Source: Prescottella equi
GTDB taxonomy: Bacteria > Actinomycetota > Actinomycetes > Mycobacteriales > Mycobacteriaceae
Direction of reading: 5' to 3'
DNA length: 64,000 nucleotides
NCBI RefSeq assembly: GCF_002094305.1
Contig: NZ_LWTX01000002.1
Span: forward strand, 186,001 to 250,000
In this document: in pieces, positions 23,363 through 32,398 of the stretch
Layout of the letters: every line of letters starts with the position of its first letter
Position numbering within the stretch: the first letter of the stretch is position 1
The notes under the pieces: model-generated
Seen by the model: the letters and a program-made list of their open reading frames with translations, nothing else
Told to the model about the DNA's origin: nothing
Database searches by the model: none
Position numbers and translations under genes: made by a program

Positions 23363-24919
23363 TCAACTCCAACGCCGCACTGCTCGCGGCGACAGTCGTC
23401 GCTCCTGGCGGCCGGCGAGGATCATCGGATCGCGGGACAGGTCCCGATACAGCGAGATGCACAGGCCGATCATGACGATCACGAACGGCGCGGCCGCGAT
23501 GATCGTCATGGTCTGCAGACCGTTGAGCGCGTCGGCGCCACCGGTCCACAGGATCAGCGCCGCGACACCACCGGTGAGCAGGCCCCAGAAGACGACGACC
23601 CAGCGCGCCGGCGCGAGAGCCCCGCGCTGCGAGAGCGTGCCCATGACCATCGAGGCGGCGTCGGCGCCGGAGACGAAGAAGATGGCGACGAGCACCATCA
23701 CCAGCACGGTGGAGATACCGAACAGCGGCAGGTGCTCGAGCATCCCGAACAGTTGACTCTCGGTGGTGTCCCGTCCGGCCAGGTCGATGCCCTCACGTTG
23801 CTCGTTGATCCCCGCGCCACCGAACACCGCGAACCACAGCAGGCTCACCAGGCTCGGGATGAGGATCACACCGACCACGAACTCGCGGATGGTGCGCCCG
23901 CGGCTGATCCGGGCGAGGAACATTCCGACGAACGGCGTCCACGAGATCCACCACGCCCAGTAGAAGATCGTCCACGACGACAGCCACTCGGCGGTCTCGG
24001 GATTGCTCGACGCCGCGGTCCGCGCGGACATCGACGCGAGGTCGGCTGCGTAGTTGCCGATCGTGCTGGGAATCAGGTTGAGGATCAGCACCGTCGGCCC
24101 GAGCACGAACACGAAGACCGCGAGCGCGAGAGCGAGCACCATGTTGATGTTCGACAGCCACTGGATGCCTTTCGCGACACCGGACACCGCCGATGCGACG
24201 AATGCGAGGGTGAGTACCGCGACGACGGCGACCAGCAGGAAGGTGCCGACCTCGCCCATCCAGCCGATCACCTCCAGTCCGGAGCCGATCTGCAGCGCGC
24301 CGAGACCGAGGGAGGCCGCCGTGCCGAACATGGTCGCGAAGATCGCGAGGACGTCGATGATCCGCCCGATCGGGCCTCCGCTGCGCCGCCCGAGGAGCGG
24401 GAAGAACGCCGCACTGATCAGTTGCGGGCGGCCGCGCCGGTACGTCCCGTAGGCGATCGAGAGGCCCATCACCGCGTAGATGGACCAGGGATGCAGGCTC
24501 CAGTGGAACATCGTGGTGGCCATCGCGGTACCCACTCCGCCGTCGGTGCCGGGCGGTGGCGTGACGAAGTGGGCGAGTGGTTCGGCCACGCCGAAGAACA
24601 TCAGGCCGATGCCCATGCCGGCGCTGAACATCATCGCGATCCAGCTGACGGTCGTGAACTCGGGCTTCTCGCCGTCCTTCCCGAGCGGAACCCGGCCGTA
24701 CTTGCTCGCGGCGATCCACAGTGTGAAGACCACGAACGACGACGCGGCTATGACGAACAACCAGCCCATGTTGGTGACCAGCCAGTCCAGCATGTTGCCG
24801 GTGACCGATTCGAGGTTGTCGGGCGCCGCCAGTCCCCACACGACGATCGCGGCGACGGCGGTCGCGGCCACGCCGAACACCACCCGGTCGGTCCCGGACA
24901 GTTCGCGTGCGCCTGCCAT
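23363..24919 (-). CDS. BCCT family betaine/choline/carnitine transporter
   Basis: Secondary transporter that takes up trimethylammonium compounds such as glycine betaine with Na+ or H+, usually for osmoprotection. The 518-aa protein has about 12 membrane helices; the family signature is visible as FYWAWWISWTPFVGMFLARISRGRT, and the GMGIGLMFFGVAEPL segment forms the unwound substrate helix. There is no long regulatory C-terminal tail, so an osmosensing role like BetP is less likely. Convergent with the PI-PLC gene. A hairpin separates it from the upstream doxX gene. Confidence 0.93.
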   Translation of the reverse strand: MAGARELSGTDRVVFGVAATAVAAIVVWGLAAPDNLESVTGNMLDWLVTNMGWLFVIAASSFVVFTLWIAASKYGRVPLGKDGEKPEFTTVSWIAMMFSAGMGIGLMFFGVAEPLAHFVTPPPGTDGGVGTAMATTMFHWSLHPWSIYAVMGLSIAYGTYRRGRPQLISAAFFPLLGRRSGGPIGRIIDVLAIFATMFGTAASLGLGALQIGSGLEVIGWMGEVGTFLLVAVVAVLTLAFVASAVSGVAKGIQWLSNINMVLALALAVFVFVLGPTVLILNLIPSTIGNYAADLASMSARTAASSNPETAEWLSSWTIFYWAWWISWTPFVGMFLARISRGRTIREFVVGVILIPSLVSLLWFAVFGGAGINEQREGIDLAGRDTTESQLFGMLEHLPLFGISTVLVMVLVAIFFVSGADAASMVMGTLSQRGALAPARWVVVFWGLLTGGVAALILWTGGADALNGLQTMTIIAAAPFVIVMIGLCISLYRDLSRDPMILAGRQERRLSPRAVRRWS

Positions 24920-24955
24920 TCCTCAAACGGTGCTCACTCTCGCGGCCAAAAGCAA

Positions 24956-24989
24956 GCACCCGGAGCCCGCCGTGGCGAGTTCCGGGTGC
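24956..24989 (-). terminator. Intrinsic terminator of doxX
   Basis: GCACCCGGA (24956-24964) pairs perfectly with TCCGGGTGC (24981-24989). Reading on the minus strand the hairpin is followed by TTGCTTTT. It lies between the doxX stop and the BCCT start. Confidence 0.75.
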
Positions 24990-25003
24990 GTGTAGACGAC
25001 AGC

Positions 25004-25432
25004 TCAGGAGGCGGACAGCACCCGCGACCTTTTCCCGACGACGGCGTCGACGCTGAACCGGCCCGCACCGACACCCGCGATCAGCAGCGATGCGACCCCG
25101 AGCGCCAGGACCAGTTCGTAGCCGCCGTCACCGACGAAGATGCCGTGGCCGACGTGCACGATGAAGAACGCGCCGAGCATGTTCAGGAAGAGCAGGACGC
25201 CGGCTACCCGGGTGGCGAATCCGACGAGCAGGGCGATGCCGCCCACCAACTCGATCGTCGCGGCGACGATCGCGGAGACGTCGGCCAGCGGCACGTCCAT
25301 GCCGGCGAAGGCGGCCTGGGTGCCGTCGATGCCCCACGTGGAGAACTTCTGCCACCCGTGCGCGATGAAGATCACGCCGAGGCCCAGCCGGGCGATGAGC
25401 AGACTGACGTCACGGAACACGGTGGAGTTCAT
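25004..25432 (-). CDS. DoxX family membrane protein
   Basis: Small four-helix membrane protein of 142 aa. DoxX proteins are linked to thiol and redox stress in actinobacteria, including membrane-associated oxidoreductase complexes. The ATG at 25432 with GGTGGGG upstream is preferred over the ATG at 25468, which would sit inside the palindromic operator. The segment LIARLGLGVIFIAHGWQKF is typical of the family's first helix. Preceded by gntR on the same strand with a 53-nt gap holding the operator. Confidence 0.88.
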   Translation of the reverse strand: MNSTVFRDVSLLIARLGLGVIFIAHGWQKFSTWGIDGTQAAFAGMDVPLADVSAIVAATIELVGGIALLVGFATRVAGVLLFLNMLGAFFIVHVGHGIFVGDGGYELVLALGVASLLIAGVGAGRFSVDAVVGKRSRVLSAS

Positions 25433-25451
25433 GACCCCACCCTGACACAGA

Positions 25452-25473
25452 TTAAGTTGAAGCGTCAACCTAA
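25452..25473. promoter_or_regulatory. Palindromic operator upstream of doxX
   Basis: TTAAGTTGA-AGCG-TCAACCTAA forms 9-bp arms with one mismatch, 20-41 nt before the doxX start. The TTGA/TCAA core resembles MarR-type sites that often control doxX genes, but the adjacent GntR regulator is an equally good candidate. Confidence 0.6.
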
Positions 25474-25485
25474 ACGGCTACAGGC

Positions 25486-25845
25486 TCAGGCTCCCTCGAG
25501 GGCGCTCGCCACGAACGCCACGGCATCCGCGTCCGAGATTCCCAGCCGACGAACCACCCGGGCGTACTCGGTCGCGGCTTCCTGCGCCTTGGCCCGCGTG
25601 GGATCGCCGGACGCCGCCACGAAGGAGCCGAGCCGTCCACGCGTCTCGATGACCCCGAGTTGCTCGAGCTCCCGATAGGTCCGCGCGACGGTGTTCGGCG
25701 CGATGTGGAGTTGGGACGCCAGGCCCCGAACAGTCGGGATCTTGGTGCCGGCCACGAGCCGCTCGGACTTGACGAGTTCGAGTATCTGCGTGCGCAACTG
25801 CTCGAACGGCGGCGTCGACGACGCGTGGTCGATCTCGATGTCCAC
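25486..25845 (-). CDS. GntR family transcriptional regulator, YtrA type
   Basis: A 119-aa protein with the winged helix of GntR regulators: PFEQLRTQILELVKSERL, then KIPTVRGLASQLHIAPNTVARTY and ELEQLGVIETRGRLGSFVA. The tail is only about 40 residues, too short for a ligand-binding FadR or HutC domain, as in the YtrA subgroup, whose members usually repress an adjacent membrane-protein or ABC operon. GTG start with GGAAGGGGAG upstream. It probably regulates itself and doxX. Confidence 0.9.
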   Translation of the reverse strand: MDIEIDHASSTPPFEQLRTQILELVKSERLVAGTKIPTVRGLASQLHIAPNTVARTYRELEQLGVIETRGRLGSFVAASGDPTRAKAQEAATEYARVVRRLGISDADAVAFVASALEGA

Positions 25846-25884
25846 GACTCCCCTTCCTGCTCATCCGCCCCCTGTCGAGTGGAT

Positions 25885-26571
25885 TCACGGTAACGCGGCG
25901 AGGGCGTCCTCAATGGAGAACGACCCCTCCGTGAGCATCAGCGTGCGCCGGACCGCACGCGGCGGACGGCCGTCCCCGTCCGACGCGAGCAACGCGGCGA
26001 TGACGGCTGCGACATCGCCCCGTGGCACCGTGCCGCGTTCGAGCGGCGGCTCCGTCAGCGTGACCTCGCCCGTCGGATCGTCGTCGGTGAGTCCCCCGGG
26101 CCGCAGGATCGTCCAGTCCAGGCCGTCCCGCCGCCTCAGGTCGTCCTCGGCGGCGGTCTTCGCGACGAGGTAAGCCGCGAACACCTCGTCGGTGCCGTCG
26201 GGAATCGGCTCACCGGCGCCGAAGGAGCTGACCTGGATGAACCTCCGCACCCCGGCCCGCTCGGCGGCATCGGCCATGAGGACCGCGGCGCCGCGATCGA
26301 CGCTGTCCTTCCGGTCCGCGCCGCTGCCCGGTCCGGCGCCGGCCGCGAACACGACCGCGTCGGCACCACGGACGACGTCCGCCACCTCGTCGACGGTCGC
26401 GGTTTCGAGGTCGATCACCACCGGCAGCGCACCGAGCGCCCGCACCGGGCCCACGTGGTCCGGGTTTCGGATCAGTGCCACCGCGCGGTCGCCCGACGCG
26501 GTCAACTCCTTGATCAGGTGCCTGGCGATCTTGCCGTGCCCGCCGGCGATGACGATGCGTCGATCGGTCAT
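25885..26571 (-). CDS. NAD(P)H-binding atypical SDR (NmrA/YwnB-like)
   Basis: A 228-aa Rossmann-fold protein with the dinucleotide motif IAGGHGKIARHL at the start, a YLVAKTAAEDDL segment in the position of the atypical active site, and LRPGGLTDDDPTG, common in the NmrA-like/YwnB group. These proteins sense or use NAD(P)H and may be divorced from catalysis. ATG at 26571 with GAGGAG upstream. It lies before gntR-doxX on the same strand, with a gap of 39 nt, and could form a small redox operon with them. Confidence 0.82.
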   Translation of the reverse strand: MTDRRIVIAGGHGKIARHLIKELTASGDRAVALIRNPDHVGPVRALGALPVVIDLETATVDEVADVVRGADAVVFAAGAGPGSGADRKDSVDRGAAVLMADAAERAGVRRFIQVSSFGAGEPIPDGTDEVFAAYLVAKTAAEDDLRRRDGLDWTILRPGGLTDDDPTGEVTLTEPPLERGTVPRGDVAAVIAALLASDGDGRPPRAVRRTLMLTEGSFSIEDALAALP

Positions 26572-26652
26572 GTCCAACACTCCTCACGCTGAGTTCGTGA
26601 CTAGCTGGTCTCCATGCTCCGTCATCCATTGTCCCCGTGCAGAATGGCAGGC

Positions 26653-27009
26653 ATGGCAGGTACCGCAAAGAACGCAACGATCTATCACAATCCCCGCTGC
26701 AGCACGTCGCGGAACACGTTGAAACTCATCGAGGAAGCCGGCCTCGAGCCGACCGTCGTCAAGTACCTCGAGACGCCGCCTTCGCGGGACGGACTGCGCA
26801 AACTGCTCGACGACGCGGGCCTGCGCCCGAGCGAGGCGATCCGAAAGAAGGAGGCCGTCTACAAGGAACTCGGCCTCGCGAGCGCCTCCGAGGACGAACT
26901 GCTCGACGCGATGGTCGACAACCCGATCCTCATCGAACGCCCCATCGTCGTGACCGACCGCGGCACCGTGCTGGCGCGGCCGTACGAGAAGGTGCGCGAC
27001 ATCCTCTGA
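26653..27009 (+). CDS. arsC: Glutaredoxin-dependent arsenate reductase family protein (ArsC)
   Basis: Thioredoxin-fold protein of 118 aa with the ArsC signature YHNPRCSTSRNTL (single catalytic Cys, CX3R-like loop) and ERPIVVTDRGTVLARP near the C-terminus. The reaction would be arsenate to arsenite using glutathione or mycothiol and glutaredoxin. No arsenite exporter or arsenic-responsive ArsR lies beside it, so a general thiol-redox role like YffB or Spx-type relatives is possible. An in-frame ATG at 26644 would add three residues. Divergent from the SDR gene. Confidence 0.85.
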   Translation: MAGTAKNATIYHNPRCSTSRNTLKLIEEAGLEPTVVKYLETPPSRDGLRKLLDDAGLRPSEAIRKKEAVYKELGLASASEDELLDAMVDNPILIERPIVVTDRGTVLARPYEKVRDIL

Positions 27010-27020
27010 CCGCCGTGGGC

Positions 27021-28247
27021 TCAGGGCAGCGGATCGCGTGCTATCGGACACGACATACAGCGCGGTCCGCCCCGCCCGGACCCCAACTCGGAGCCGGAGA
27101 TTCGCAACACCTCGATGCCCGATGCCTCCATTCGCGCGTTGGTCTCGACGTTGCGCTCGTAGGCGACCACGACGCCGGGCGCGAGCGCGAGCGTGTTGTT
27201 GCCGTCGTCCCACTGCTCGCGCTCGGCGGTGACGTGATCGAGTCCGGTGTCGATCACCCGCAGCTTCCCGATCCCCATCGCGGCCGCGGCGGCCTCGAGG
27301 AAGGGCTCCGGGCCGCTGATCCGCGCGCTTCCGTCCAGGCTGCGGATCGTGAAGGCCGACAGGGTTTCCCGAACAGCCGGGTACATCACGACCGCATCGG
27401 TGTCGACCATCGTCAGGACGGTGTCGAGGTGCATGGACGCCCGCCGTTGCTCGATCGGCACCGCCAGCACGGTGTGCGCCAGTCCGTCCTCGAAGACGCT
27501 GCGCGCCAACGCTTCGGCACCGGCCGGCGTAGTCCGCTCCCCCACCCCGACCGCGATCACCCCGGGGGCGAGCAGCAGGACGTCGCCGCCTTCCACCGGG
27601 GCGGTGTGCGATTCGTAGGCCCGCCGCACCCCGCGGAAGCGCGGGTGATGCGCATAGATGAGGTCGGTGAGCGACGCCTCGCGCGCCCGCGCCGGCAGGG
27701 CGAGGGTCGTGATCGCGAAGCGGCCGCCCACCCAGAACGACGAATCCCGCGTGAACAGCAGGTTCGGCAGTGGGTCGATAACGAAGTCGCCGCCGTGGTG
27801 CATCAACCGGACCAGCGACGGGGTCGCGGCACCGGTGCCGATCGGCAACTCGTCGAACGTCATCCCGGCGGTGAGGACGTCGGCCAGGTCGGCCGCGGGA
27901 ATCCCGCGCAGGTGCGCGGCGAGGTCCTGCGCGAGTGCGTGCCCCAGTTTGCGCGGGTCGACGGCCGCCGAAATGCCCTGCATCCGTGCCGCACCGCTCG
28001 TGGTGAGCGTCTCGGCCAGCAGGTCGGCGAGCAGCAGCACCTCCACTCCGCGCCCGCGAAGCACGTCGGCGAACGCGTCGTGCTCCTCCTGCGCGCGGTC
28101 CAGCCAGGGCAGGCCGTCGAAGAGCAGTTGGTCGTTGTTGCGCGGGGTCAGTCTGCGCAGTTCGTCGCCGGGACGGTGCAGCAGCACCGTGCGCAGCGCG
28201 CCCACCTCGGTGTCGACCCCCGGTTTCGCCGGCTCCTGCACGCTCAT
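27021..28247 (-). CDS. arcA: Arginine deiminase
   Basis: Hydrolyses L-arginine to citrulline and ammonia, giving ATP (via ArcBC elsewhere) or acid resistance. The 408-aa product (ATG 28247) has the guanidine-binding [15 protein letters not shown], the His/Asp pair in [11 protein letters not shown], and the nucleophilic Cys close to the C-terminus in [15 protein letters not shown]. Length matches known bacterial ADIs. No arcB, arcC or arcD is nearby. Its start lies 49 nt from a SoxR-type palindrome shared with the divergent soxR gene. Confidence 0.94.
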   Translation of the reverse strand: MSVQEPAKPGVDTEVGALRTVLLHRPGDELRRLTPRNNDQLLFDGLPWLDRAQEEHDAFADVLRGRGVEVLLLADLLAETLTTSGAARMQGISAAVDPRKLGHALAQDLAAHLRGIPAADLADVLTAGMTFDELPIGTGAATPSLVRLMHHGGDFVIDPLPNLLFTRDSSFWVGGRFAITTLALPARAREASLTDLIYAHHPRFRGVRRAYESHTAPVEGGDVLLLAPGVIAVGVGERTTPAGAEALARSVFEDGLAHTVLAVPIEQRRASMHLDTVLTMVDTDAVVMYPAVRETLSAFTIRSLDGSARISGPEPFLEAAAAAMGIGKLRVIDTGLDHVTAEREQWDDGNNTLALAPGVVVAYERNVETNARMEASGIEVLRISGSELGSGRGGPRCMSCPIARDPLP

Positions 28248-28295
28248 GGGTAAACGGTAGTCCCGCCCGCGCCGGACGGCATCCCACGCCCCAAT

Positions 28296-28313
28296 CCTCG
28301 AGTATTGTCGAGG
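28296..28313. promoter_or_regulatory. SoxR box between arcA and soxR
   Basis: CCTCGA-GTATTG-TCGAGG is a perfect 6-bp inverted repeat with a 6-nt centre. It is close to the known 18-bp SoxR operator form CCTCAAG...CTTGAGG. It lies 32 nt upstream of soxR and 49 nt upstream of arcA. Confidence 0.75.
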
Positions 28314-28344
28314 TTGGCGCACGGGAAGGGTGGACGGAGTGGAA

Positions 28345-28800
28345 ATGCCGGATTGGAACACCAGGGAACTCACGCCCGGACAGCTGTCGGAGCGCAGCGG
28401 GGTGGCGGTCTCGGCGCTGCACTTCTACGAACGCGAGGGCCTCATCTCGAGCCGCCGGACCAGCGGCAACCAACGCCGCTACAAGCGCGACGTGCTGCGC
28501 AGGGTCGCGTTCGTCCGGCTGTCCCAGAAAGTCGGGATACCGCTCGCCGAGATCCGGGACGCACTGTCCACCCTCCCGGACGGCCGCACCCCCAACCGCA
28601 GCGACTGGGCGCGGCTGTCGAGCCGCTGGCACGCCGACCTCGACCGGCGCATCGAACAACTCACCCGGCTGCGCGACGACCTCACCAACTGCATCGGCTG
28701 CGGGTGCCTGTCCCTGGCGAGTTGCACTCTCGCCAACCCGCACGACGAACTCGGCACCGAGGGCCCCGGGGCTCGGGTCATCGATGTCGAGATCGACTGA
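28345..28800 (+). CDS. soxR: Redox-sensitive transcriptional activator SoxR
   Basis: MerR-family regulator whose [2Fe-2S] cluster is oxidised by redox-cycling compounds, switching on target promoters with long spacers. The 151-aa protein has the MerR helix-turn-helix (about residues 10-50), the dimerising helix, and the cluster motif [12 protein letters not shown] at 116-127 with all four Cys. The ATG at 28345 follows GGAG; an in-frame GTG at 28330 is possible. A SoxR-type palindrome lies in the gap to the divergent arcA, so autoregulation and control of arcA are both plausible. Confidence 0.95.
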   Translation: MPDWNTRELTPGQLSERSGVAVSALHFYEREGLISSRRTSGNQRRYKRDVLRRVAFVRLSQKVGIPLAEIRDALSTLPDGRTPNRSDWARLSSRWHADLDRRIEQLTRLRDDLTNCIGCGCLSLASCTLANPHDELGTEGPGARVIDVEID

Positions 28801-28811
28801 CCCGCCCGCAC

Positions 28812-29321
28812 TCAGCCGGTGTCGGCGAGTCGGCGCAGCACCTCGTCACGGTCTCGGGTCACCATCTGCCCCACCATCTGGCGGGCGAGGGTCTCGATGC
28901 TGCCTCCGATCACGGGGACCTTCGCGGTGATCGTTCCGCGCACCGCGAGCAGCGCGCCGCCCGCGTGCGGGCCCAGGTCGTAGTCGCCGCGGATCACGAC
29001 CGGTATGCCCGTCGACGTCCCCTCGACCCGACCCGACGCCCGGCCGTCGCCGACAGGACTCCACGAGTCGACACGCTGCATACGCATCTCACCGCGAACT
29101 GCCTTGCGCACCAACGCCGGAAAACTGGCCGAATCGACCGTCTCGGTCATCGTCACCGTCACCAGTGGCCGCCCGTCCCCGTCGAGGGAGTCGACCACCT
29201 GCACGGCTGCGCGCGAGTCGGGAGTCAGTCGCCCGCGCCAGTAGGCTTCGTCGGTCAGCACGGCGTACACACGCTCGACCGGATGCGCGAACTCGGCCGA
29301 GAACTCGAAACGCTTCGGCAT
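28812..29321 (-). CDS. DUF2505 domain-containing protein
   Basis: A 169-aa protein with an SRPBCC/START-like profile: RFEFSAEFAHPVERVYAVLTDEAYW at the N-terminus, a run of beta strands, and an amphipathic C-terminal helix (IETLARQMVGQMVTRDRDEVL). Members are widespread in actinobacteria and probably bind a hydrophobic ligand; the ligand is unknown. Convergent with soxR (11 nt apart), and located just upstream of the two-component operon. Confidence 0.88.
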   Translation of the reverse strand: MPKRFEFSAEFAHPVERVYAVLTDEAYWRGRLTPDSRAAVQVVDSLDGDGRPLVTVTMTETVDSASFPALVRKAVRGEMRMQRVDSWSPVGDGRASGRVEGTSTGIPVVIRGDYDLGPHAGGALLAVRGTITAKVPVIGGSIETLARQMVGQMVTRDRDEVLRRLADTG

Positions 29322-29343
29322 GCGTCGGACGCTACCCGATCCG

Positions 29344-29970
29344 TCAGGTGATCAGGCCCCGTTCGCGGGCCGCGGCCACCGCAGCGGTGCGACTGTCGAC
29401 ACCGAGTTTCGTGAACGCATGTACCAGATGGGACTTGACGGTGGCCTCGCTCACGAACAACTGCTTCGCGATGGCCCGGTTCGACAGTCCCTGCGCCACC
29501 AGGTCCAGAACCTCGACCTCCCGGCCGCTGAGCTCCACTCTCGGCTGCTGCATACGCCGGTAGAGCCGTTGCGCCACATCCGGATCCAACACCGTGTCGC
29601 CTCGCGCCGCCGCGAACACCGACTCGATCAGCACCTCCGGCGCCGTGTCCTTGAGCAGGTACCCGGAGGCACCCGCCTCCACCGCGCGCAGGATGTCGGC
29701 GTCGGTGTCGTAGGTGGTGAGCACGACGACACGCGGTGGGTTCTCGGCCGCGGTGATCCGTGCCGTCGCCCCCGCGCCGTCCAGGCCGGCGCCGAGCCGT
29801 AGATCCATCAGCACGACGTCGGGTTCGGTGCTCCCGGCCAGCGCCACCGCCTCCTCGCCCGACGACGCCTCCGCCACCACGTCCACACCGTCGTGCGACG
29901 CGAGCAGGGCGCGCAGTCCCGCTCGCACGACGGGATGGTCGTCGACCAGAAGCACCCGCACGCCACTCAC
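29344..29970 (-). CDS. NarL/LuxR-type response regulator
   Basis: A 208-aa two-domain regulator: receiver with acidic DD at 10-11, phospho-acceptor Asp about 56 in VVLMDLRLG and the Lys in LLKDTAPEVL, then a LuxR helix-turn-helix with LSGREVEVLDLVAQGLSNRAIAKQLFVSEATVKSHLVHAFTKL. The start overlaps the stop of the upstream histidine kinase by 4 nt, so the two are translationally coupled. The likely target is the divergent FtsX-type ABC operon at 31304. Confidence 0.95.
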   Translation of the reverse strand: MSGVRVLLVDDHPVVRAGLRALLASHDGVDVVAEASSGEEAVALAGSTEPDVVLMDLRLGAGLDGAGATARITAAENPPRVVVLTTYDTDADILRAVEAGASGYLLKDTAPEVLIESVFAAARGDTVLDPDVAQRLYRRMQQPRVELSGREVEVLDLVAQGLSNRAIAKQLFVSEATVKSHLVHAFTKLGVDSRTAAVAAARERGLIT

Positions 29971-31175
29971 AGCGGCCTCCCCACCGGAAGTGTTGCGGCA
30001 ACCGCGGTCCCGTCGTTCGGAGCACTCTCCACGACCAACGTTCCTCCCAACTCCGCGAGTCGCTCGCGCATGGCCCGCAGACCGAATCCACCGGCCTCGC
30101 GGGTATCGAAACCGATCCCGTCGTCGACGACGTCCAGGCGCACCTCGTCCGCCTCGTAGGTGAGTGTCACCCGCACCCGCTGCGCCCGCGAATGCAGGCG
30201 GACGTTCGCGAGCGAACTCTGCGCGACCCGCAGCAACGCGACGTCGTAGTCCATCGGCAGGGGGACGTCCTCGCCGTCGGTGTGCACTTCACCGATGATG
30301 CCGGTCTGGTCGCCTAGTTGGGCGACCAGGCGCCGCAACGCCGACTCGAGGGGCGCCGATTCCAGGTCGGCGGGCGCGAGCGCCGCCACCACCCGGCGAG
30401 CCTCCACCAGATTCTCCTGCGCGGTATCGGCGATCTGGTCGAAGATCGGCGCGGCGTCGTTGCCGCGCCGGCCCGCGCGGGCCAGCAGCAGGATCGACGA
30501 GAAGCCCTGCGCGAGGGTGTCGTGGATGTCCCGGGCGAGCCGTGAACGTTCCTCCAGGGCACCGGATTCGCGTTGCAGGGCGCCCAGTTCGTCCTGTGCG
30601 CCCAGGAGTTCGCGATGCGCCTCGGTGAGTTCGTCGACCAGCAGCTGTCGTTCGGCGGCCTCCCGCACCAGCAACTGGTACACCGTCGCCATGCCCGCGG
30701 CGACGGCCGCACCGATGAGCGGCCCCACGATCGACGGCACCGTCTCGGTGACGCCGTGCCACAGGCTCGCCGTGATCGACACCGCCGTGAGCGCCACGGT
30801 CGCTCCGAACGCCTGCGGAATCGTCAGCAGGTGGAAGCACAGGAAGAACAGCGCGAACACGAGCCAGACGAAGTTGGGGTCCGAGACCACGAGCGCCAGC
30901 CAGCCGAGGACGAGGATACCCAGCCACGACCGCCCGGACGCCTTGTCGACGGCGCCGCCGTTTCGCGCGCCACGGGCGAAGAGCACTCCGCAGCCGTACC
31001 AGAGCAGTTCCGCGACCGCGATCGCGACGATCCACCAACCGTCGGCGCCCTTCGTGACGAGAACCCGTCCGACACCGATCGCGAGCAGGAGCAGGAAGAG
31101 GAAGTGCGCGCCGATCTGCATGGCGCGCAGCACGGGGGCGACACCGCCGGGGTGGTACGCGTCGGAGGTCTGCAT
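29967..31175 (-). CDS. Sensor histidine kinase, NarL-system type (HisKA_3)
   Basis: Membrane kinase of about 402 aa from the ATG at 31175; a longer frame opens at 31223. The N-terminal half holds about 5-6 hydrophobic helices with short loops, suggesting sensing within the membrane. A coiled-coil linker follows, then the HisKA_3 motif ERSRLARDIHDTLAQGFSSIL with the phospho-His, and an HATPase_c domain with DVVDDGIGFD and GLRAMRERLAELGG. Intramembrane-sensing kinases next to ABC exporters often detect antimicrobial peptides or envelope damage; that function is inference. Confidence 0.93.
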   Translation of the reverse strand: MQTSDAYHPGGVAPVLRAMQIGAHFLFLLLLAIGVGRVLVTKGADGWWIVAIAVAELLWYGCGVLFARGARNGGAVDKASGRSWLGILVLGWLALVVSDPNFVWLVFALFFLCFHLLTIPQAFGATVALTAVSITASLWHGVTETVPSIVGPLIGAAVAAGMATVYQLLVREAAERQLLVDELTEAHRELLGAQDELGALQRESGALEERSRLARDIHDTLAQGFSSILLLARAGRRGNDAAPIFDQIADTAQENLVEARRVVAALAPADLESAPLESALRRLVAQLGDQTGIIGEVHTDGEDVPLPMDYDVALLRVAQSSLANVRLHSRAQRVRVTLTYEADEVRLDVVDDGIGFDTREAGGFGLRAMRERLAELGGTLVVESAPNDGTAVAATLPVGRPL

Positions 31176-31303
31176 TTCACTCACGCTAACACCGCCGATC
31201 CCACGCTCACCGCCGCCAAGCACGGACTCCTACTTTCGATGGACCGGGGAAGTCAACCGATGCGCGATGCCCCGACCACCCCTTCTCCGCGACGCTGGAT
31301 CAC

Positions 31304-32371
31304 ATGTTCCTCAGTATTCGAGATCTCCGCTTCGCCAAGGGCCGGTTCGCCCTCATGAGCTCGGCCCTGTTCCTGATCTCCCTGATGGTCGTCATGCTGT
31401 CGGGGCTGACCACGGGTCTGGGCAACCAATCGATCGCCGCGGTCCAGCACATCGGCGCCGACAACTTCGCGTTCGGTGAACCCGCAGAGGGCCAGTCGCT
31501 CTCGTTCGGCGAATCCACCGTCACCGAACAACAGCGCGACGCTCTGACCGCGACGGCCGGTGTCGACGAGGCCGCGATCGTCGGCATCGCGCCGGTCCGG
31601 ATCAGCAACGGCAGCAGGGAGGTGGCCGCCTCCGCGTTCGGAGTCGACGGCGATTCCTTCGCCGCCCCCGTACCGCTCGATGCCGGTTCGGCAGCCGTCG
31701 ACGCCGATCTCGCGAAGGACAACGGCTGGGACGCCGGTAGCCGAATCACCATCGGCGCCCAGACGTTCACGATCACCGCACTCGTCGACGACTCCCTCTA
31801 CAGCCACCAGCCCGTGGTGTGGATCGACCACGGGGTGTGGACGCAACTGCCGTCCGCGGGCGGCAGCGACGGCACCGTCGTCGCGCTGCGCACGTCGGGA
31901 GGGTTCGACGCCGACGGTGCTGCCGCCGCGACCGGCACGTCGATCACCGACCAGAAGGGTGCGCTCGACGCGATCGGCTCCTACACGTCCGAGCGGGGCT
32001 CGCTGCTCCTCATGCAGGCGATGCTCATGACGGTCAGTGCCCTGGTGGTCGGCGCGTTCTTCACCGTCTGGACCATCCAGCGCAGCCAGGACCTCGCGGT
32101 CCTCAAGGCCGTCGGCGCCTCCACGAAGTACCTCCTCAAGGACGCACTCGGCCAGTCGCTGATCGTGCTCGTCCTCGGTGCCGGCCTCGGCGCCCTCGCC
32201 GCGGCGGGACTCGGCGCCATCGCGTCGCAGTTCGTGCCCTTCACGCTGACCCTGACGGGCACCCTCGTCCCGTTCGTCGCATTGATCGTGATGGGCATGG
32301 TGGGTGCGACCGCCGCCCTGGCCCGCATCGTCTCCATCGACCCGCAGTCCGCGCTCGCGACCGCCCGCTGA
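31304..32371 (+). CDS. ABC transporter permease, FtsX/MacB type
   Basis: A 355-aa membrane protein with the FtsX-type layout: one helix near the N-terminus (about residues 17-37), a large extracytoplasmic domain of about 200 residues, then three helices (about 235-345). It ends with the cytoplasmic IDPQSALATAR. It is followed by its ATPase gene after 27 nt and is divergent from the histidine kinase, the usual arrangement of a stimulus-induced efflux or resistance module. Transport of lipoproteins, peptides or lipids are the main options. Confidence 0.92.
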   Translation: MFLSIRDLRFAKGRFALMSSALFLISLMVVMLSGLTTGLGNQSIAAVQHIGADNFAFGEPAEGQSLSFGESTVTEQQRDALTATAGVDEAAIVGIAPVRISNGSREVAASAFGVDGDSFAAPVPLDAGSAAVDADLAKDNGWDAGSRITIGAQTFTITALVDDSLYSHQPVVWIDHGVWTQLPSAGGSDGTVVALRTSGGFDADGAAAATGTSITDQKGALDAIGSYTSERGSLLLMQAMLMTVSALVVGAFFTVWTIQRSQDLAVLKAVGASTKYLLKDALGQSLIVLVLGAGLGALAAAGLGAIASQFVPFTLTLTGTLVPFVALIVMGMVGATAALARIVSIDPQSALATAR

Positions 32372-32398
32372 GCCGCCCCACTCCACGAAAGGTTCCCC

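Noticed and set aside
26584-28743. 719-codon minus-strand ORF spanning arsC and arcA
   Set aside because: It reads across arsC in antisense and arcA out of frame; the real genes have full motif sets.
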